64,000 nt of DNA from Montifringilla adamsi (taxonomy: Eukaryota > Chordata > Aves > Passeriformes > Passeridae). The stretch lies in contig JAGGNK010008448.1 of the NCBI GenBank assembly GCA_017590115.1, forward strand, positions 1,302,001 through 1,366,000, given 5' to 3'. The notes under the pieces were generated by a model, which was not told where the DNA came from, made no database searches, and was given only the letters and a program-made list of their open reading frames with translations. The first letter of the stretch is position 1, and each line of letters starts with the position of its first letter. Positions 33,455-48,779 of the stretch are shown piece after piece. A program made the translations under genes and the position numbers.

Positions 33455-36400
33455 ACAGGCTCCTTTGGCACCTTTCCCTACACAAGCAGTCAGATTTGCT
33501 GCATTCTGATGAAGTGAGAAGGAAAAGAAAAAGAAATACTGAAAATGTTTAACAGAAAGCCCATTTGAATGCAAATAAAGTAAACAGCATGTGCCACAGC
33601 TACAGATAAATGTTTGGAAGAACACAGTGCTAGAGGGCTGCCAGTGGTCACTCAGCTGAAACAGCTCCAGGGTTTGGGACATCAGGCTCAATGTTTACCA
33701 CAAGCCAAAACATAGCCCAGCTCAGCAAACCAGCCAAGCACTGAACACAGACAATATAAAAAAATCATTCTGAGGCCTCTCAGGTTTGTTGCAGTTTGAG
33801 ATATGGTGACAGCTCACAGAAATTCATCTCAGCAGCCTCTCTGCACTCCCACTAACCTGCTACAGCTCTGTATTTGTAGCAGCATTTGAATATCCATATT
33901 AAAATGCACAGAGCACTCCTTGCAAATGCACTGTAATTGCAGACATATAGATATATCATATTTTGTCCTTTACATGCAATCTTTTCAGTGGCTGCAGTGG
34001 TACAGATGTTCAGAATACAAGCAACAGATGTCAAAATTCACTTTCTTCTTCTAAAAATCTGATTTTCTTCTTCCATCTGCACATCTGTTACATTTAGACA
34101 TGTCAGATAACAAAAAGCTACTGGCACCTCCAGAATGAAAGCAGCAAAGACAATGGTTCATCACGGAGGCCAACACCTCCCCTGGTACCACAACACCCAC
34201 CTAATGCCTTCCTGCCTTCCCCAGGGATCAGCAGCACTGTGACTGCTAGCAGGTTTCTCTGTGGGTATACTGAATTGCATTGTCACAGGGCAGATAGAGA
34301 ATAGTTTGCAGGGAGACAGCCCAAATAAATAGGAACAACTGTAAATACATGGTAGGAACCCAACCAGCAATCACAGCTGATTGCATACGGGATGCACACA
34401 GAAACCTAAGATGAAGCAGGAAAGGACCTTGCAAGAAACCAGGCTGAGAAGACAGACATGGTGATACAGAGACTACATGGGAAGAAAAGCATGGGTCAAC
34501 AGGTAAATTATTTCTATTTTTAAAAAGTAAATGTAAGTAAAAGGAATAAGATCAGGGATGCTACCAAAGCACAAACCAACAGGTCTTATGGCTGCCTGTA
34601 TATTTGTTTGGCATTTTTCTGCCTTGGCCTGACCAATGTCAGAACAAGCTGTTTCCCATGCCACTGCTGTAGGTAACACACCTAACTACAGTTAATTTTG
34701 GTTATGTAGCTACAGTCAAAGAGTGAGCTTTCTTGTTGACTATTTGCACTAATCAAGCCTAGGGCTATTGGAAGAATCTCTTGGAAATGAATAGATTGAA
34801 TTTTCTTTACATTTAGATGGCTGACGTAATTCATTCACTTCTATACAATTATTTTTTAACTTCAACCAGTGTAAGTTATACTGGAATTGCAACAGGATGA
34901 TGTCTCCTTACCACAGGACTCAGACCAGACCTTCCAGACAGCTGGTCTGGAAGGCTGTCTGTCACATTGTGCAATGGCTGCAGAAACTTTCAGTTCCACC
35001 CATGTGTGGAAAGAATCAAAACAGAGAACTGAAGAAGAGTCGGGTTTTGAGACGTGTAGGAAAACGCTCAAACCAAGGGATATGACGTATTGCATTATGA
35101 TACATCACAGAAAAAGGAATTCTTATTACCTAATATGCAGGAAGAAAAGAAAAGGAACTATAATATGTACAAGTTTGATACTTAATGAGCTGTTACTCCA
35201 AAATAATTCTGGGTGTTACATTTAAATAGAAGGGTGTACTTGGCTTCTGCTTTTATTAATCAGATAAATGTCAAAATTCAGTTTTGCCATTCTCAAGCTT
35301 AAAAAGGCTAAAAAACATAAATATTTTACTTATTTTCAGAAAGCTAGATTGTTTCAACAGCTGCAGCCATACCACATCAAGTGCAAGATAAAACTTTTGC
35401 ATGACATACAATGGGACAGTGGCTTCACATAGGCTCCATCTGCAAAAATTTGGTTTTCCTCCCTCACTATTAAATGAAGGTGTCAAAAAATAATAGTCAA
35501 ACTGCATAAATGGCCATCTACATTTCTTCCCATCTATCACCTACCTATTCTTAAACCTCTTAAAGCTATCTCTTTTTTTGGGTTGCACTTGAATTTCTGT
35601 CATGGTCTCTAGCATCTCCAGCGTTGAGGACAAGAAATACACCAGAATATCTCAATTTTTTTGGTTGCCCTGTTTCCACAAGAAGAATGGATCTGCTGCT
35701 ATTGCAAAAAACCTGTTTTGTTGCACGCACACAAACCAGGAGTGCAATGCACAGACTGTCAGTGTGGTGCTCCTTGAAAGCTGTGGAGCTACTGCTCAGG
35801 CATGGCACACCCTCAGTGAAGTGTGTGCATGCTTGGGGGGAGCACCAGCAAGGAACAGGTTGCCACAGCCAGAACACTTTGTGCAAGCTACTGCCAGCCA
35901 CCTTCTTCCTCAGGGGTAACCTGAGAGCACACAGGGACTGAGCCAAAGAATTGCTCTGGCAGAGGAATAGCTTGTACCTTGAGCTCCTCAGCCCCTCCTA
36001 GCTGATGTTTGCCCATCCTTTTCTAGCTTGGAAACCACCACGTGCACTCCAGGATGACAGGCCAAGAAACAGTTCCCAGCTTTGTTCCCATAATATACTC
36101 CTGGAGCAAACAGGAAGAAGAACATTGGATACTCTGCCTGGTCTCGAGGGCATCTGCTTCTCACCTGGCAGAGGTGCATTCTTGCCAAGGATCCTGTTCT
36201 GCACAGAAGTTTTCCACATGCAGGACTGACCCTGGAAGAAGAGGAATTTTATCAGTCTTTCCTTGAGGTTGTTCATTTTCTCTCCACTGTCACAGGGTAT
36301 GTTCTAGGACAGTGACAGAGACAGAAAACCTGTGGGCTTCGTAGAAGTGTATTTTCTTCCAAACCCACAGCTCTTCTGTCCTAAATATCAGAAGGGATCA

Positions 36401-39400
36401 GAAAACCTGCCTTTCAGGACACATTGCTTCCAGCACTTCACTCCTATCATGGCATCCACCCTTACCAAGAAAATAGCCCACATTTCAAGCACTTTTGTGA
36501 AGAATTTCTAGATATTTGCTTTTCCACTGTGGCAAACCTAGGGTGCCTCTTTGCTGTCTTCCCTCAGGGAAAGGCAGTGACCCTCTGTGCCTGGCAAATT
36601 CACCATGACATACACCACAATGCATGTCCCAAAAAACACTTCACAAAAAGAGCTTAATCCCAGTAGTGTTGTATGGATTGAGTTAGCTGGGGAAGAAAAA
36701 ATAGGCTGTTTCCACAGTGTCAGCATGGTTTTGTTTCCTGCCTTCTTAATGCAGACCTCTTAAGACTGCTTCACTAAGTAGGAACAACAAGGCTAACACC
36801 AGTGAGAAGAAATAAAGACACATCCAGGATATGCCTGAAGCAGCTGAAGTTTATGGCATCAACTGAAACATGGACAGAGAAATCCTATTGGGATCAGAGA
36901 CGGGGAGAAAATGAGTTGAGTGAACAGCAAAAGCTGCCTGATTGTGTCATGTTTGTGTGTCAGCAGCTAACAGAGGCGCTGTGGAAGGGGATGTGCCACA
37001 GCAGGAAGGAGAATCAGCAATATCCCTTGACAGAAACAATTCCAGAGTATGTGGACCTCTCTGCCATTCTGATGAACAGCTCCAGGATGCTCTGTGTTCT
37101 CTTTTTGCCCACAAGATGCAGAGTGTTCACCCATTAAGCAGCAGCACCAGACATGTTGATTCTACTTTCATCATTATTTCATGACAGGGGAAGACATGGA
37201 CCTCAGCCCAAGCTCCTCCACTGCTCATCTGACCCAGCTCATCTTCCTCTTCCTTAAAAGATGCAAGAACAATCTTCTGCTTCTGTCCCCTACAAAACCC
37301 AGCAGCTGGTCAGTCTAACCAGAGCTAGCTGAGTCCCTCCATCTTCCTACTGCACCACTTCTCACTTCCCCTCCTGGAGCAGGGTTTTGTAATTGTCTCT
37401 GTTCCATGGTCTGGTGGTAAAGGCTCACCCACCCCCCAGATATTCCACTTGACATGACCAAAAAGGAACCAGAAGAACATGTCTCACATGGAACCAGTGT
37501 ATGAAAATCTCGTGATCTCCGTGTTCCTCCAAACTTGGCACAGCACAGCACCTGCAGTTTCCAGAGTGTTTACATGGAAGTGGTTTGGTTTTGTCTGGCT
37601 GCTTACTTGTCATTTTCTATCTCTGCTTGTCTTTTTTCTCCACTCTATATTCTCATCCTAAGCAAAAGTCTTATTGTAGTGGTGGGAAAATCCTTTTCTG
37701 GCCACTATAAAAGCCATGCATGTGCTGCAACCCCTTCCTCCCCAGTCTGAGCTCTCTTAAAGTCAGGTGCAAACATGAATATTAGCAGGGGTGTAAGTGT
37801 CATCTCAATGTTACAGGAAGCTATTTTCTGGTTTGCTTTTGCTTGGTGGGTTGGTTTTTCTTTTTGTTTGTTTGGGGTTTTTTTTAACTGACCTTGCATG
37901 AGGACATTCACGACTAGGGAACATTTGCTTTACTTACTTCCACCACATGCCAAGAAAGATTTCTCATTTCATTTTCCTGCAGGGTGTGCCAGCTCCCTGC
38001 CCCAGGACTCTGTGCACCTGGAGATGACACCAGAGGCCCTGGCAGGGCACAAAGGCACTGGCACCAGCCTGGCACTGCCACACCCAGACAGCTCTGGCTC
38101 AGTGACTCAGGAAGCAGCTGCCAACAGAACTGATGCCATTTCTGAGTCCCCCGGGCTTTCCTTGCCCTCTGGGCTGGCATTGTCCACCCACCAGGAAAAG
38201 GGGTGCCAACATCCCCCCAAGGTCATTGACAGAAGCTCTGTGCCTCAAAGCAGTTTCTCACCTCACAGACCCAGAGGGACTGTGGCTGCCAATGGGGCAG
38301 GGGACCTACACCTGTGCACACAGAAGAACAAAACTACGTGGAAGAAATCCCCATCAAATTTGGAAACTACAGAAGCAATTACTTATATGCAGACTTCAAT
38401 CTCAAGTGGTTTGAGGTCTCAGTGCAATCACTAAGATTTTTCCAGATATCAAGGCCAGTACTAAGACCAAAACCAATTCAAAGTTTTCAAGATTCAGAAG
38501 AATCTAAGATTTCAGCTGGGTGAGTGGGAGAATGGCTGAATTAAACACATCCACACTGATGCATAAGAAAACTTGCCACTCACATTGCTTAAAACTGTGT
38601 GGTGGCACTTACCTAAATAATCAGAAACTAAATATAAATTCTTCCTCCAGCCACTGCTGAGAACATTCTAGTTCTCAATAACAACACTCAACAGATCAAA
38701 CCCAGTGATCATTATAAAAAGTTGCAACAAGCAGTCACTGCAGCTTGAACATCTATCATGTAGAGATGTTTTCCTACCTCAGAAACTCAAGAAGAACTTC
38801 TGGTAACACATTACAGCCAAAATGTTTTGTTGACTAATGTGGCAATTCATCTTCTCTGCTACATTTTTTTTCTCGTAAGAGAGAACTCTCTTGAGAATTA
38901 GAAACAATCTCTGAGGGGGGAAAATTAGACCATGCAAACAGAAAGCCAAAACATAATCCTTGTTACAAAGTTCCATCTAAAACTCTGTGTCTGGCTATTG
39001 CTAACAGGAAAACTATTTGAACATTTCGTGAAAAGTCGGGGGGTCAGTCAGTCAGCAGAGGTTACTCAGGAACTTTGCCACAGCAAATTAATAGATTCAA
39101 ATGGAAACATCACTGGAAATTACAGTTTTTATCTCAAATAAAATCACCTGATCAGGAAGTCTCATCAGAAACAAAAGTGTTCTGCACTCTGCAACAGCCA
39201 GCCAGGCGAGTGTGATCTTGCATACACTGAACTCAGTGGGAACAGTGCTAGTAGGTTCCCTGGAAGCAGAAGTAGATCACATCTACCTTGACTAATTACA
39301 ATTAAAAATAAAACCATTTTAATGATGAATCCATTACTAGGGTGCATTACATTATAACAATTTTCAAAAAACATTCAAAAGCCTGTAGAAAAAAAATTTT

Positions 39401-42400
39401 GATCTCCCCTCATCAAAATGAAAAAAATTTCAGATTGGCATCAGTGAATATTCCCTTGGTGCTGACTGCTTGGAGCATAGCCATAGGGTAGAGAAGACAA
39501 TTTGCACAGGAGACAATACCATGAAATGCCCAGGTTTACTTCTGAACCATAAATCAGTCACCACTTACATAAACACCCAGTTTTACTGAGTTACTGACAA
39601 GCCTCCTCCGGCTGCCAGAAGAAATGACTGGGGCTTACACAGCCCACAGCTCACTGAGCCTTAACTTTTGCACTGCACTCCTGAGAGGCACAGCCCAGAA
39701 CTTCACCTTTAGACCTTCCTGAAGCTGTTGTGCAGCCAACACCAGTCAAGAGGCTGGAAATGCTCCTGCAAGTAACAAGGTGCCCATACTTGGCAAGGTC
39801 CTTAAACTTGCATACTTTTCTTTTCAAAATTCTGCCTCAGCAAGTTGTTCTGGACATAACATTCAAATTATAAAAAGAGCCACAAGCATTTATCTTCAAA
39901 GATCCCCTTTATGCCATTTAACTTAGCTGGCAACAACATCAATAATGTTACATAAGAATGATAAAACTGCCTATTTGCCAACAGAAAATTCATTAGGCAT
40001 TAGTTATTGTTCTGACACTGAAAGGGGAAACTTCTCAACTTCCATTCAGCCACTCCAAAGAGAAACTGCCTGTAGTCTTGGCAGGTGCTGTTCCTGGTCC
40101 ATGGAGCTCTCCATGGATCTGTTGTGCATATAAATGAACATTTACAAGACAAGGAACTATAGATTGTATGGCAGAGAAGCAAACAGATACTACTATGTCC
40201 CTCAAAATATATGTGGGATAAGAAACAATTTATATATATCATTGCCTATTCAATTACTGCCATCAGAAAGCTTCCAATAAGTGTTTAATTTTTACTAATC
40301 TCATGCAAGTTAAGCAACAAAAAGGACAGGAATCAGTTTTTAAGACAAGCCAATAGACTCCTATGGATTCAGAGTTGTCCCAGGGGTTAGGCTAGAGTTA
40401 TATAAAAGGATGTAGTTTGGCTTTTTCCACTTTACCCAAATTAAATCCAGCCAGATACTAGCAACATACTCTTTAATCTCAAAGGAAAACGTCAAGAATT
40501 AAAGAAGAACAGACATTCAGAATGACTGTGCTTACACTGCTCCTGAAGGAACTGATCTTGTGGCTGCATTCCCAAGGCAAGGGCTTCTGGGGATGAAGAA
40601 ATTCCATGAAGTGACCTTTAGATTCTTTATTTCTGGAGAGATATAGAGGGAGAAGTCAGCAGACTCTTCCAACACCATCTTTCCTCTTCTTTATAGCAAC
40701 AAAGGTTTAAGAGTTCCTGCCCTCCTGCGGGTGAGGGCTCTGCAGTACTTGGAGGCCCCCCCAGAAGCAGAATGACAGAATTCCCAGTGCGGTTTGTACG
40801 GCTGGGGCAGCTGCTCCTGCAGCCCACAGCAGTGACCTGCTCAGGAGGTTGATGGCATGGACAGCTGAGCCACTGCCACAGGCAGGCAGCTCACAAAGGC
40901 CACTGCCTGCCTTGGCTGAGGAAAGCTGTGCTCAGCAGCTGGGCATGCACTGGAAAATGCCCCAGCACCATTCCCTCTGCTCCACTCTGCCTCCCTTCCT
41001 GCCATCCCAGAGCAGTGAGACAGCCACCTTCAAACCCAGCTTCCCTGGGACCACTCTGACAGTGTGTGGAACTTGGTCTTTCATGCCCCTGCCTCCTTTT
41101 CCCAATGGCTTTACCAGCTCTGCCCAATCTCAAGCAAATCTGACAACAGGATACCAGCCAGAGAAAAAGTGTTCTCCAGCTTGCAGATAAGCAGATAAGG
41201 AGGATACAGATTTCATAGTGAAGAAGGGGGTAGAGTGGGGATGCCACCTGAATTAAACACTGAGGATTCCAAGCACAAACCATGACTGCACAGCATTAAA
41301 TCTGTGCTTGTGCAACACTGTCAGTCATGCCCTCAGGAACATTCAATCCTTCAGGGATTAATCTGGGGAAAGTGGGTATGTCATCAGTACAGGAAGTCAA
41401 AATTAGCTCTTAACTGCACTGTGTTTTCACACCTGGAGGATCTTGCTGTCCTTGAGACTGTCATGCCACCATCAGGTTTGCTTGAAGGCAGCCACAGGCT
41501 GGGTAGGACGTTCATGGGAAAAGGAAACAAGTGGATAGCTGACAACTGTATTAGTCACTAATATAAATCTGTTTAGACAAAGATTACCAAAATATAACAA
41601 AAGTAAATGGCAAAAACTAAAGCTGCTTCTATAAGTGTTTACTTATGAAGCAGCTTCCATAAACACAGGACTTTCTCAAACCTGAACATAATGGAGATAA
41701 TTCCATTCTCAAGGCAGAACAAGTGTGTTACGCAAGCAAAGACTTTTCAAGAGCTCTCTATTTTAAACATAACAGCATTAGAGAAAGACTTAGGGAGAAA
41801 TGAATACAAGATTAGAGAAATCTTGGATTGCACTCTATAGAAAATTTCTGTTTGTCAGACTTCTGTCTTCCTCTACATTTTCTGCTCTACCATTCAATAA
41901 CTTATCAAACATAAAATCAGTTCTTTTGTGCCTCTAAGGCATTCTATGTGAAGGAGAAATATGAATATAATGATGTAGTAGACACAGAAAAGCAGTGTGG
42001 TTATCCAGCAGTGTGGTTATATCACAGCCATTCTGGCATCTGTAGGAAAATTCATATTTTGATTATGGTTTTGCTACACAAAAATTACGTAGAAATACTG
42101 CTTTAGTGCCTGCTAGCTATTTAATTCTGGCACACTGACCTTCCCCATCATGCCAGACCATGGAATCAAGGAAGAGGTCTGACTTTATAAAATAAACCAA
42201 AGATGACCATTTCTCTTTTTTTTCCCCCCAGCATTATTTTCTCAGGGCAGACCATTTCCTGAGGCAGCTCACAGGAAAGCTGGGCAAATCCTTGTATCAG
42301 TGCTCCTGAAAGAGCAGCAACATGCCACAGGTGCCTGGGGTCTGGAGCTGGAGCAAGCACATCTTTGCTGATGTGACATTTAGGGCTTCCTGCTGTAAAT

Positions 42401-45400
42401 CTTCAGCCGCAGGCTCTGGCTGGGCCACATGCAAAACCCAGCTGTGATCTTCTGTTGCCAGACTGGGCATGCCACAGGCAAATCAAACAAGCTGTTGATC
42501 CTTTCTAGAAACATCCCAGCATACCCAGAAGTTCTGCCTGTTTGCAGCGGTGCCCGCAGGATTTATGGTAACGCGTGCTGCCCGTGGGACATGGGGCTAC
42601 CCTGCAGGCATTTCCATCGAGCCATTCTCTCTCCCTGCTGCTTTCTGCTCTTCTTTAAACGGGGGTTTATGCCCAATGGCTTTAATTTCAAATTTTCAAC
42701 CAGTTTCTACAGATCACAACCTGATCTTGCACTCAGATTTCATCTTCAACCGTGACTTTATGAGTTACTTTCCTCAGCCCCTCTCCACCTCCTTGTTTTG
42801 AGTCTGGCACAGTGTGTGACAGCTCTATATCCTGTCCTTCTGCTGCATCTCATCCCACACCACGGTCTCTGCTTGGGAATGCAGTGGAGCTGGCAGGCCT
42901 GGGAGCACTCTCAGGACACCCCGTGGTGGCTGAGGGCTCAGGGGGATGCAGTGTCACTCAGGTGGCTTTGTGTGCACTCCCAAGGGGGCTGGCAGGGAGC
43001 ACAGCCCAGGGTGGGGCTGGCTCAGGACAGCCAGAGGCAGCAGCACGGAGGGGAAGGTGTCCTGCCCACACTCCTGGGAGTTTATCCATGTCCTGAGCAG
43101 GACTCTATGTCCTGAAGAGCAGGACCCAAGAACTTTGCAGGTGGTGTTTTCCTACACTCAGGAATAGCTTGTCTACCTAAGAGAAGCAGAAAGGATTTAT
43201 GGGTGAGAATAGAGAAGGAGGAAGAAGCCCTTCATAAAAGCAGAACTCTTGGGAGTCAGAATAATAACATAACCTCAGCTCCCCAGCAATTCTAGGAGAT
43301 AATTGAAGGGCATTCTAAGCTTCTACCTGGCTAGCAAAGAGCTTGTCCTTCCCACCTATTTAAGCTCCCCATTACTTTTTAGCTTTATAGCTGGAAACAA
43401 TTCACACAAATTGCTGCTGCTCCCACCTCCTACCCTGCCTTTTGAAACTCTGCCTTTTGTGCCTTCTGCACCTCTGGAGCAGTGCCACATCCTCTGTGAC
43501 AATTGCCAGCCTCAGGACACTCCATGGTCACAGATGTCATTTCTGCCCTAGCTCTGCCACAGGTCCAGAGGCACACCTCTCACTGCCTTCTCCTCCCTGC
43601 TGTACATATTCCCCCAGCTGCATGCTTCTGGAGCTTGCACTGCCAGCAGGACCACGACTGGAGTTCTTGCTGAGAGGAGCAGACACAAGACAGGCCAGCC
43701 CCAGCAATGGCTGCTGAGAGCAGCTTGTAGCCAGGCTGCAGTGCACCCAGGACAGCTGCCTTCCTCACCAGCCCTCTGGGGACACCTCTCCCTGCTCACA
43801 TCACCTGCACCCATCTGCTCTTGTCTTGCCAAGTCCTGTGATGAATGGGTGCTGTACTAAGTCTGACTTGTGGAGCCTCCTTTTCTGCACTACATCTGAC
43901 TCTGCTGCTCCTTGGATCCCACCATAACACCCCAGCCTGCTCACACAGGGGGTGCAGTCCAAGGATCACAGTGCCTCTCTGGCCACAATGAAACCATGCA
44001 TGTTCCAGAAAAGCAGCATTTCTCCCAGACATACTCCATACAGGATCAGCACTGCTCTGGACTGTTCACAAATGCCAGCCACCTCACAGATGGCCCAAGA
44101 GAACTGCACCATTTTGAACAAATTAGTAGGATGAAGAGCAAATGGGAAGAAAATGACAGGCTTTATTTTCTCATTTCAGGAGTATTGACACCCTCAGATA
44201 AAGCTGGATGAGCACTAGTGGTTTATCTATAGCCCCAGATCCCAGACACAGAGAATTGACTGGAAGGCACTTTCTTGGGCCATGATGTGACTGCCATGAA
44301 TCAGAACCACACAAGTGCCCGGGGTCTTGCACAAAAGCATCCCCTGAAGCAGTACAGGCAGACCATGCTGAAGGCTGATACAATGCAGTGATAAGCCCAC
44401 CCCTGGAGCAGTCACCTCTTCACCTTTCCAAGATTTGTACTCATCTCTGCTCCATGCAGCCAACCCCTCCAGCACACACTGCAGCATAACAGGATCTGGG
44501 GGGTCAAGAGCAGGCTGCAAAATACACCTTGAGTCTGATCATCAGCAAGGCTCTGCCAGTGATTTTACCCAGTACTGTCACTCTGCAATCTCTGCCTTGC
44601 ATATGGCCTGACTGAAGGAAGATCAAAGACAGCAATGTATTTTTCTCTGCACAGAGGTTGCAGAAGCTTAGCCAAGCCAAAATCCATGCTGCAAGGGTCA
44701 CTGCCACATTCCTTGCTAATTCTTGGTAAGAGGGTAAAGGAGAACACTACTTTCACAATGACAAGATCCAAGTAATGACTAGTTCTGACATTGCTGAGAA
44801 AAGCTACTTCCCCAGACAATAAATGATCCAAGAAACAGAAGGCTGAACCACTAAACTGCTCCAAAATCCCCACAAGAGAACAGACTATACATCAGAAAAT
44901 CTGCGAGACATTGCTAGCTTATGCCAGCACAAAAATCATTCTCTTATGATTTTACTTACCAGAGTCAGATCTAACTAGGACCATAACTTAAACTGTCTCA
45001 AAACTTTTCTCCATGCCCACATTTTCAGTACTCCCAAGAGCACATCTCACTGATTTCTGGTATGGTATGCAGATCCTATCACATCTTCCTCCAGCTACCC
45101 TTTCTCAATTTGGCAAGACAATCAACCATTCAGTGAGTGTTCTGTTTATCCCTCCAGGAACTGAGTTGCAGATCAGATCAGGGTATTTTATGCTGGTTAA
45201 ACCTGCATTAACAGGCAGGAGTTCCAAAAGAGAATGTCTGGGTTTGCCAGGAATACTATCACAAGCATCAGAACAGTCACTGACCTACTGTGATTCTTCT
45301 GCCCTTCAGAGCATGGAGCCTCAAACACAGAATGTTCCTGCTTGGTGCCCTCTCAGCCAAGTAGAAGGACTTGTTCTCCTACCTCAGACAGCTTTGGAGA

Positions 45401-48400
45401 GGTATTTGTATTGTCCCAATTCTCAGATACAGCACAAGAAAGCCGCCAGGTGACCAAACCCAGGGTATTTAAGCAATTAATGGGTCAGTACACCTCCTTA
45501 GGCTGTCACCAGAGCATTGCCACAGCATTTTCACCCATCCCCTGCCAGAGGCCCATTTTGCCATGCAGAGTTTGGTGACTTGTGGTAGTTGCCCCAAAAT
45601 CAACCTTTTATATTTTTACATCCTTTTGGGGCAATGAGAGGATCTAGGTAGGAGGAAGAGGGTTAGTGAAAATATATTCCACTTTGGAATTCAAGTACCA
45701 ATTTCATAGAGGTGAACAACAAATTACTATTTAGCTGCTAAACATTTAAGTGATTTCAGTGAGGGTATAAGTGCTTAAACTCCTCTGTGTGACTCAGCTA
45801 GGCTTTTTAAGACAGACCAAAGTTATTATTTTACCAAAAATAGGAGAATGAGAGGGAAAAATCATGTGACAGGGGAGAACAAGAAGGAAAACAAGGAGAA
45901 CAGAAGGAAAGGCAATGAGAGAAGAGAGTGTAAAATTTATAACTGACTAGTCTTACCAATGCCAGGAAAGACAATGTGACACATGGATCTAAAAGAAATA
46001 TGTCATTGTTAAATCAAAAACTTAAAAGCTTAGATTTTCTCAGTCTGGCCCATCTGCATGTGGGCAGCAGGAAGGGCTTTCCAGCCCTTGCTGTTCAAGC
46101 ACGGACACCAGCACTGAGCTACACACTGAGGAGCTTCCAGGGCATCCCAGCCCTTATCCACAAGGCTTGCAAGAGTTCACCACTTAAAGGCTGGTGACTG
46201 CACAGGAGAAAGGGGGTCCTGGAACAAGGCCATGTCCCAGCTCATCAGTGCACTGAACAGAGGGATGAGGAAAGCCTCCCTATTGGATAAAATCTTAAAT
46301 TCCATGTTGCTTTAAACCAGTAATGAAGACTAAAGATAAAATGCAGATAAAATACTTTTTGTGCATCACAGCCAAGACAGACAGAACTTTGTAGCTTTTA
46401 CAGAAATTACTGAGGGAAGCAGGAAATTCTTGTCCTGATGTCCAGATTATTTGTTTTTCAAATGGGTTTAAGGTATATTGGCCTTGACTGAGACCAGATA
46501 AAAGGAACGAGTTCAGGATGATGGTTAGTTTGGGATGACTGCCCCCCAAAATCTTTAAAGCAAGCTATACCACACTTCCACAATTGTGTTTCTTGACATA
46601 GGCTCCACAGCCTACTTTCACAGATTGGTGAAAAACACACAGGCTCTCTCAGGATGCACTGAGGTACCTTTCAGAGACAAAGAAGATTAAGGAAGTGGGG
46701 AGAAAAAATTTTAAAAATAAAAGTTTTCTCTTCTGTCCACCAACTGCAGCCTTACACTCTTCATTCATGCCACTCCTGCATTTTTCCCTCCCCTCATGAG
46801 TCTGGCTCTTGACTCCTCACAACCAAGTCAAGTGGAGAATCATCTCACAGTCCCTTGCCCTCATGAGTCAGAAAGGGCTGAGCATGTTTTGCCATGAGAG
46901 ACCTCCAGAAAAATTTGATCTTCTATTTTAAGAAGCTAGTGCTGATCTAATTGTCAGTAAGCCATATCTGAGATATTCTTCCTTAGAAAAGCAACATGTT
47001 TGTCACAGATTCAAAGGTCACCACCCTCTGTTCATATCTAAGGCTGACATACAAGAGACCACCTGAAAGACAGTATCATCAGAATAGTTTTAGCATTGCA
47101 AACAAAATAAATCTCAATCCTTAATGTAAACTTAGCCCTTTTCATTCGTCTGTTATAGGACTTAATCCAATGTCTTTAATTATCCTCATTTTTACCCTCC
47201 TAATCTTACAGAATGATTGACATTGAAGTGTTTAAAGCAGATTTTGTGCAGTGACTTTCATGGGGAGCTGGCTCAGAATTTTTACTTTTTATGGTTTCTA
47301 CCAGAACCAATGCTGCCCTTTGCAGTGCTGCACAGTTGGTAAGAGATCATGTATCCCATGTAAACCTGCATGCAAAGATACAGGATTTTGGATGTCCTTT
47401 CTGACCAGATTCTTGCTCTCTTTAGTTAATAGTATGTCATGCACGTTTGCAGAGATTTGTGTACATTCCATGGATATATTCTCGCTAAAGTAGAATTGGT
47501 TTTAGTGTGTGGTCTGCAGAGACAAACTTGAAATTTGGCCTCAATGAAAATGTAAAAGCTTCATCTCAGATAGCAACTATGATAGTAGATGGTCAACCAA
47601 ACAGTCCTTTTTACATCAAATGTAAAAATCCTAACAATTTTCTTAAAAGAAATCTAAAGGCATTTCCAGATTTTGGCAGGTACTGTTTACAGTATTTGAA
47701 TAAAAGGAAGGTCAAACACACTACACTTGACATTACAGAGAACTGGAAAAGTTTTTGAGCAAAGTCAAGAAAGGTCACTTAAATAAAACAGCTGAAAAAA
47801 TCCCATTTCTTGACTACATTGGTAATAACTGAGGTTTTAGAAACAGTCACAAAAGAGCACAGGGAATTTCCCAAGGTTTCAGGATTTGTTGCCTATTGTT
47901 CATATTTAAAAGAAAACACATTTTGTAACTGAGGGGAGACAACTATAATATATATCATTAACTAGCAGTTAATTTGTAGCTGAATATGAGATTATAAATG
48001 CAGAGACACAGCACAAGAAACCTGCAAAAGTCAGCCAATAGAGAAAGTAACTTGAATTCACCAGAGACCATTGCTTCAGTCTTTCCAAGTTTTATCAAAT
48101 CTGTTTGCTGAGATCACATCAGCACTCATATAGCACAGCTGGGCCATCTTCCAACCCACTCGAGCTGTCCTTATCTGAAATACTGACTTCCCTGGTTTAC
48201 TAACAATTCTATTTATAGTTCATACACGCTTTCCATTTACACAGAGGCACAGAATGAGCAGTTCACCAGGAACTGGCCTGAAAGTGCCCGGAGGAGGAGA
48301 GGGAAACACGTGGACACAGAGGGGAGTGGGAGTTCAGCACAGGTTCACGGTGTAAGTTACCAGGGAGCTGCTGACAGGGCAGAAAGCTGCCCCACACAGC

Positions 48401-48779
48401 ACTGACAGGTCTGTGCCACTGGCCTCCACCAGCCACGTGCCTCTGGGTTTTTCCAAGGACTGTACTGAATTAAGCAACAGGAGAACTCTGTTAATATATA
48501 TCTGCTAACCAGCACTCCCTGTTTTAGGGCAGAATCACCAATCCACATGGATCTTAATGGATGTCACTGAACTGCTCTTTCTGATGACGATGACTGAAAA
48601 CTCACCAGAGAATCATCTTCTAGACTTTTATGATCCTTAATGCTCATATGTCTCCCTGACATATTACATTTCTTTAACAACTTACCAAATCTTCCTTTAC
48701 TGCAGCTGAAACTCACTATTTCAATCCTACTTATAGTAGGCATAGAAAAAAAAGAGCTACTGATTCTACCTTTGAAGCA
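33455..48779. other. Gene-poor intergenic DNA
   Basis: About 15 kb in which no known gene family, RNA gene or intact element could be recognised. Local curiosities are a 16-bp direct repeat at 41991-42022, two consecutive short palindromes at 43090-43125 and a purine-rich tract at about 45870-45930. Several open frames of 100-178 codons occur (for example 37898-38434 + and 45013-45453 +), but none resembles a known protein. Confidence 0.5.
41991..42022. repeat. 16-bp direct repeat, two copies
   Basis: AGCAGTGTGGTTATCC is followed at once by AGCAGTGTGGTTATAT. Simple local duplication. Confidence 0.85.

Noticed and set aside
37898..38434. 178-codon plus-strand frame, longest outside the promoter
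   Set aside because: No recognised motif, an S/T/P-rich random look, overlapping frames on both strands and no promoter or splice evidence. One such frame is expected by chance in 64 kb.
45013..45453. 146-codon plus-strand frame
   Set aside because: No family similarity and no supporting signals.
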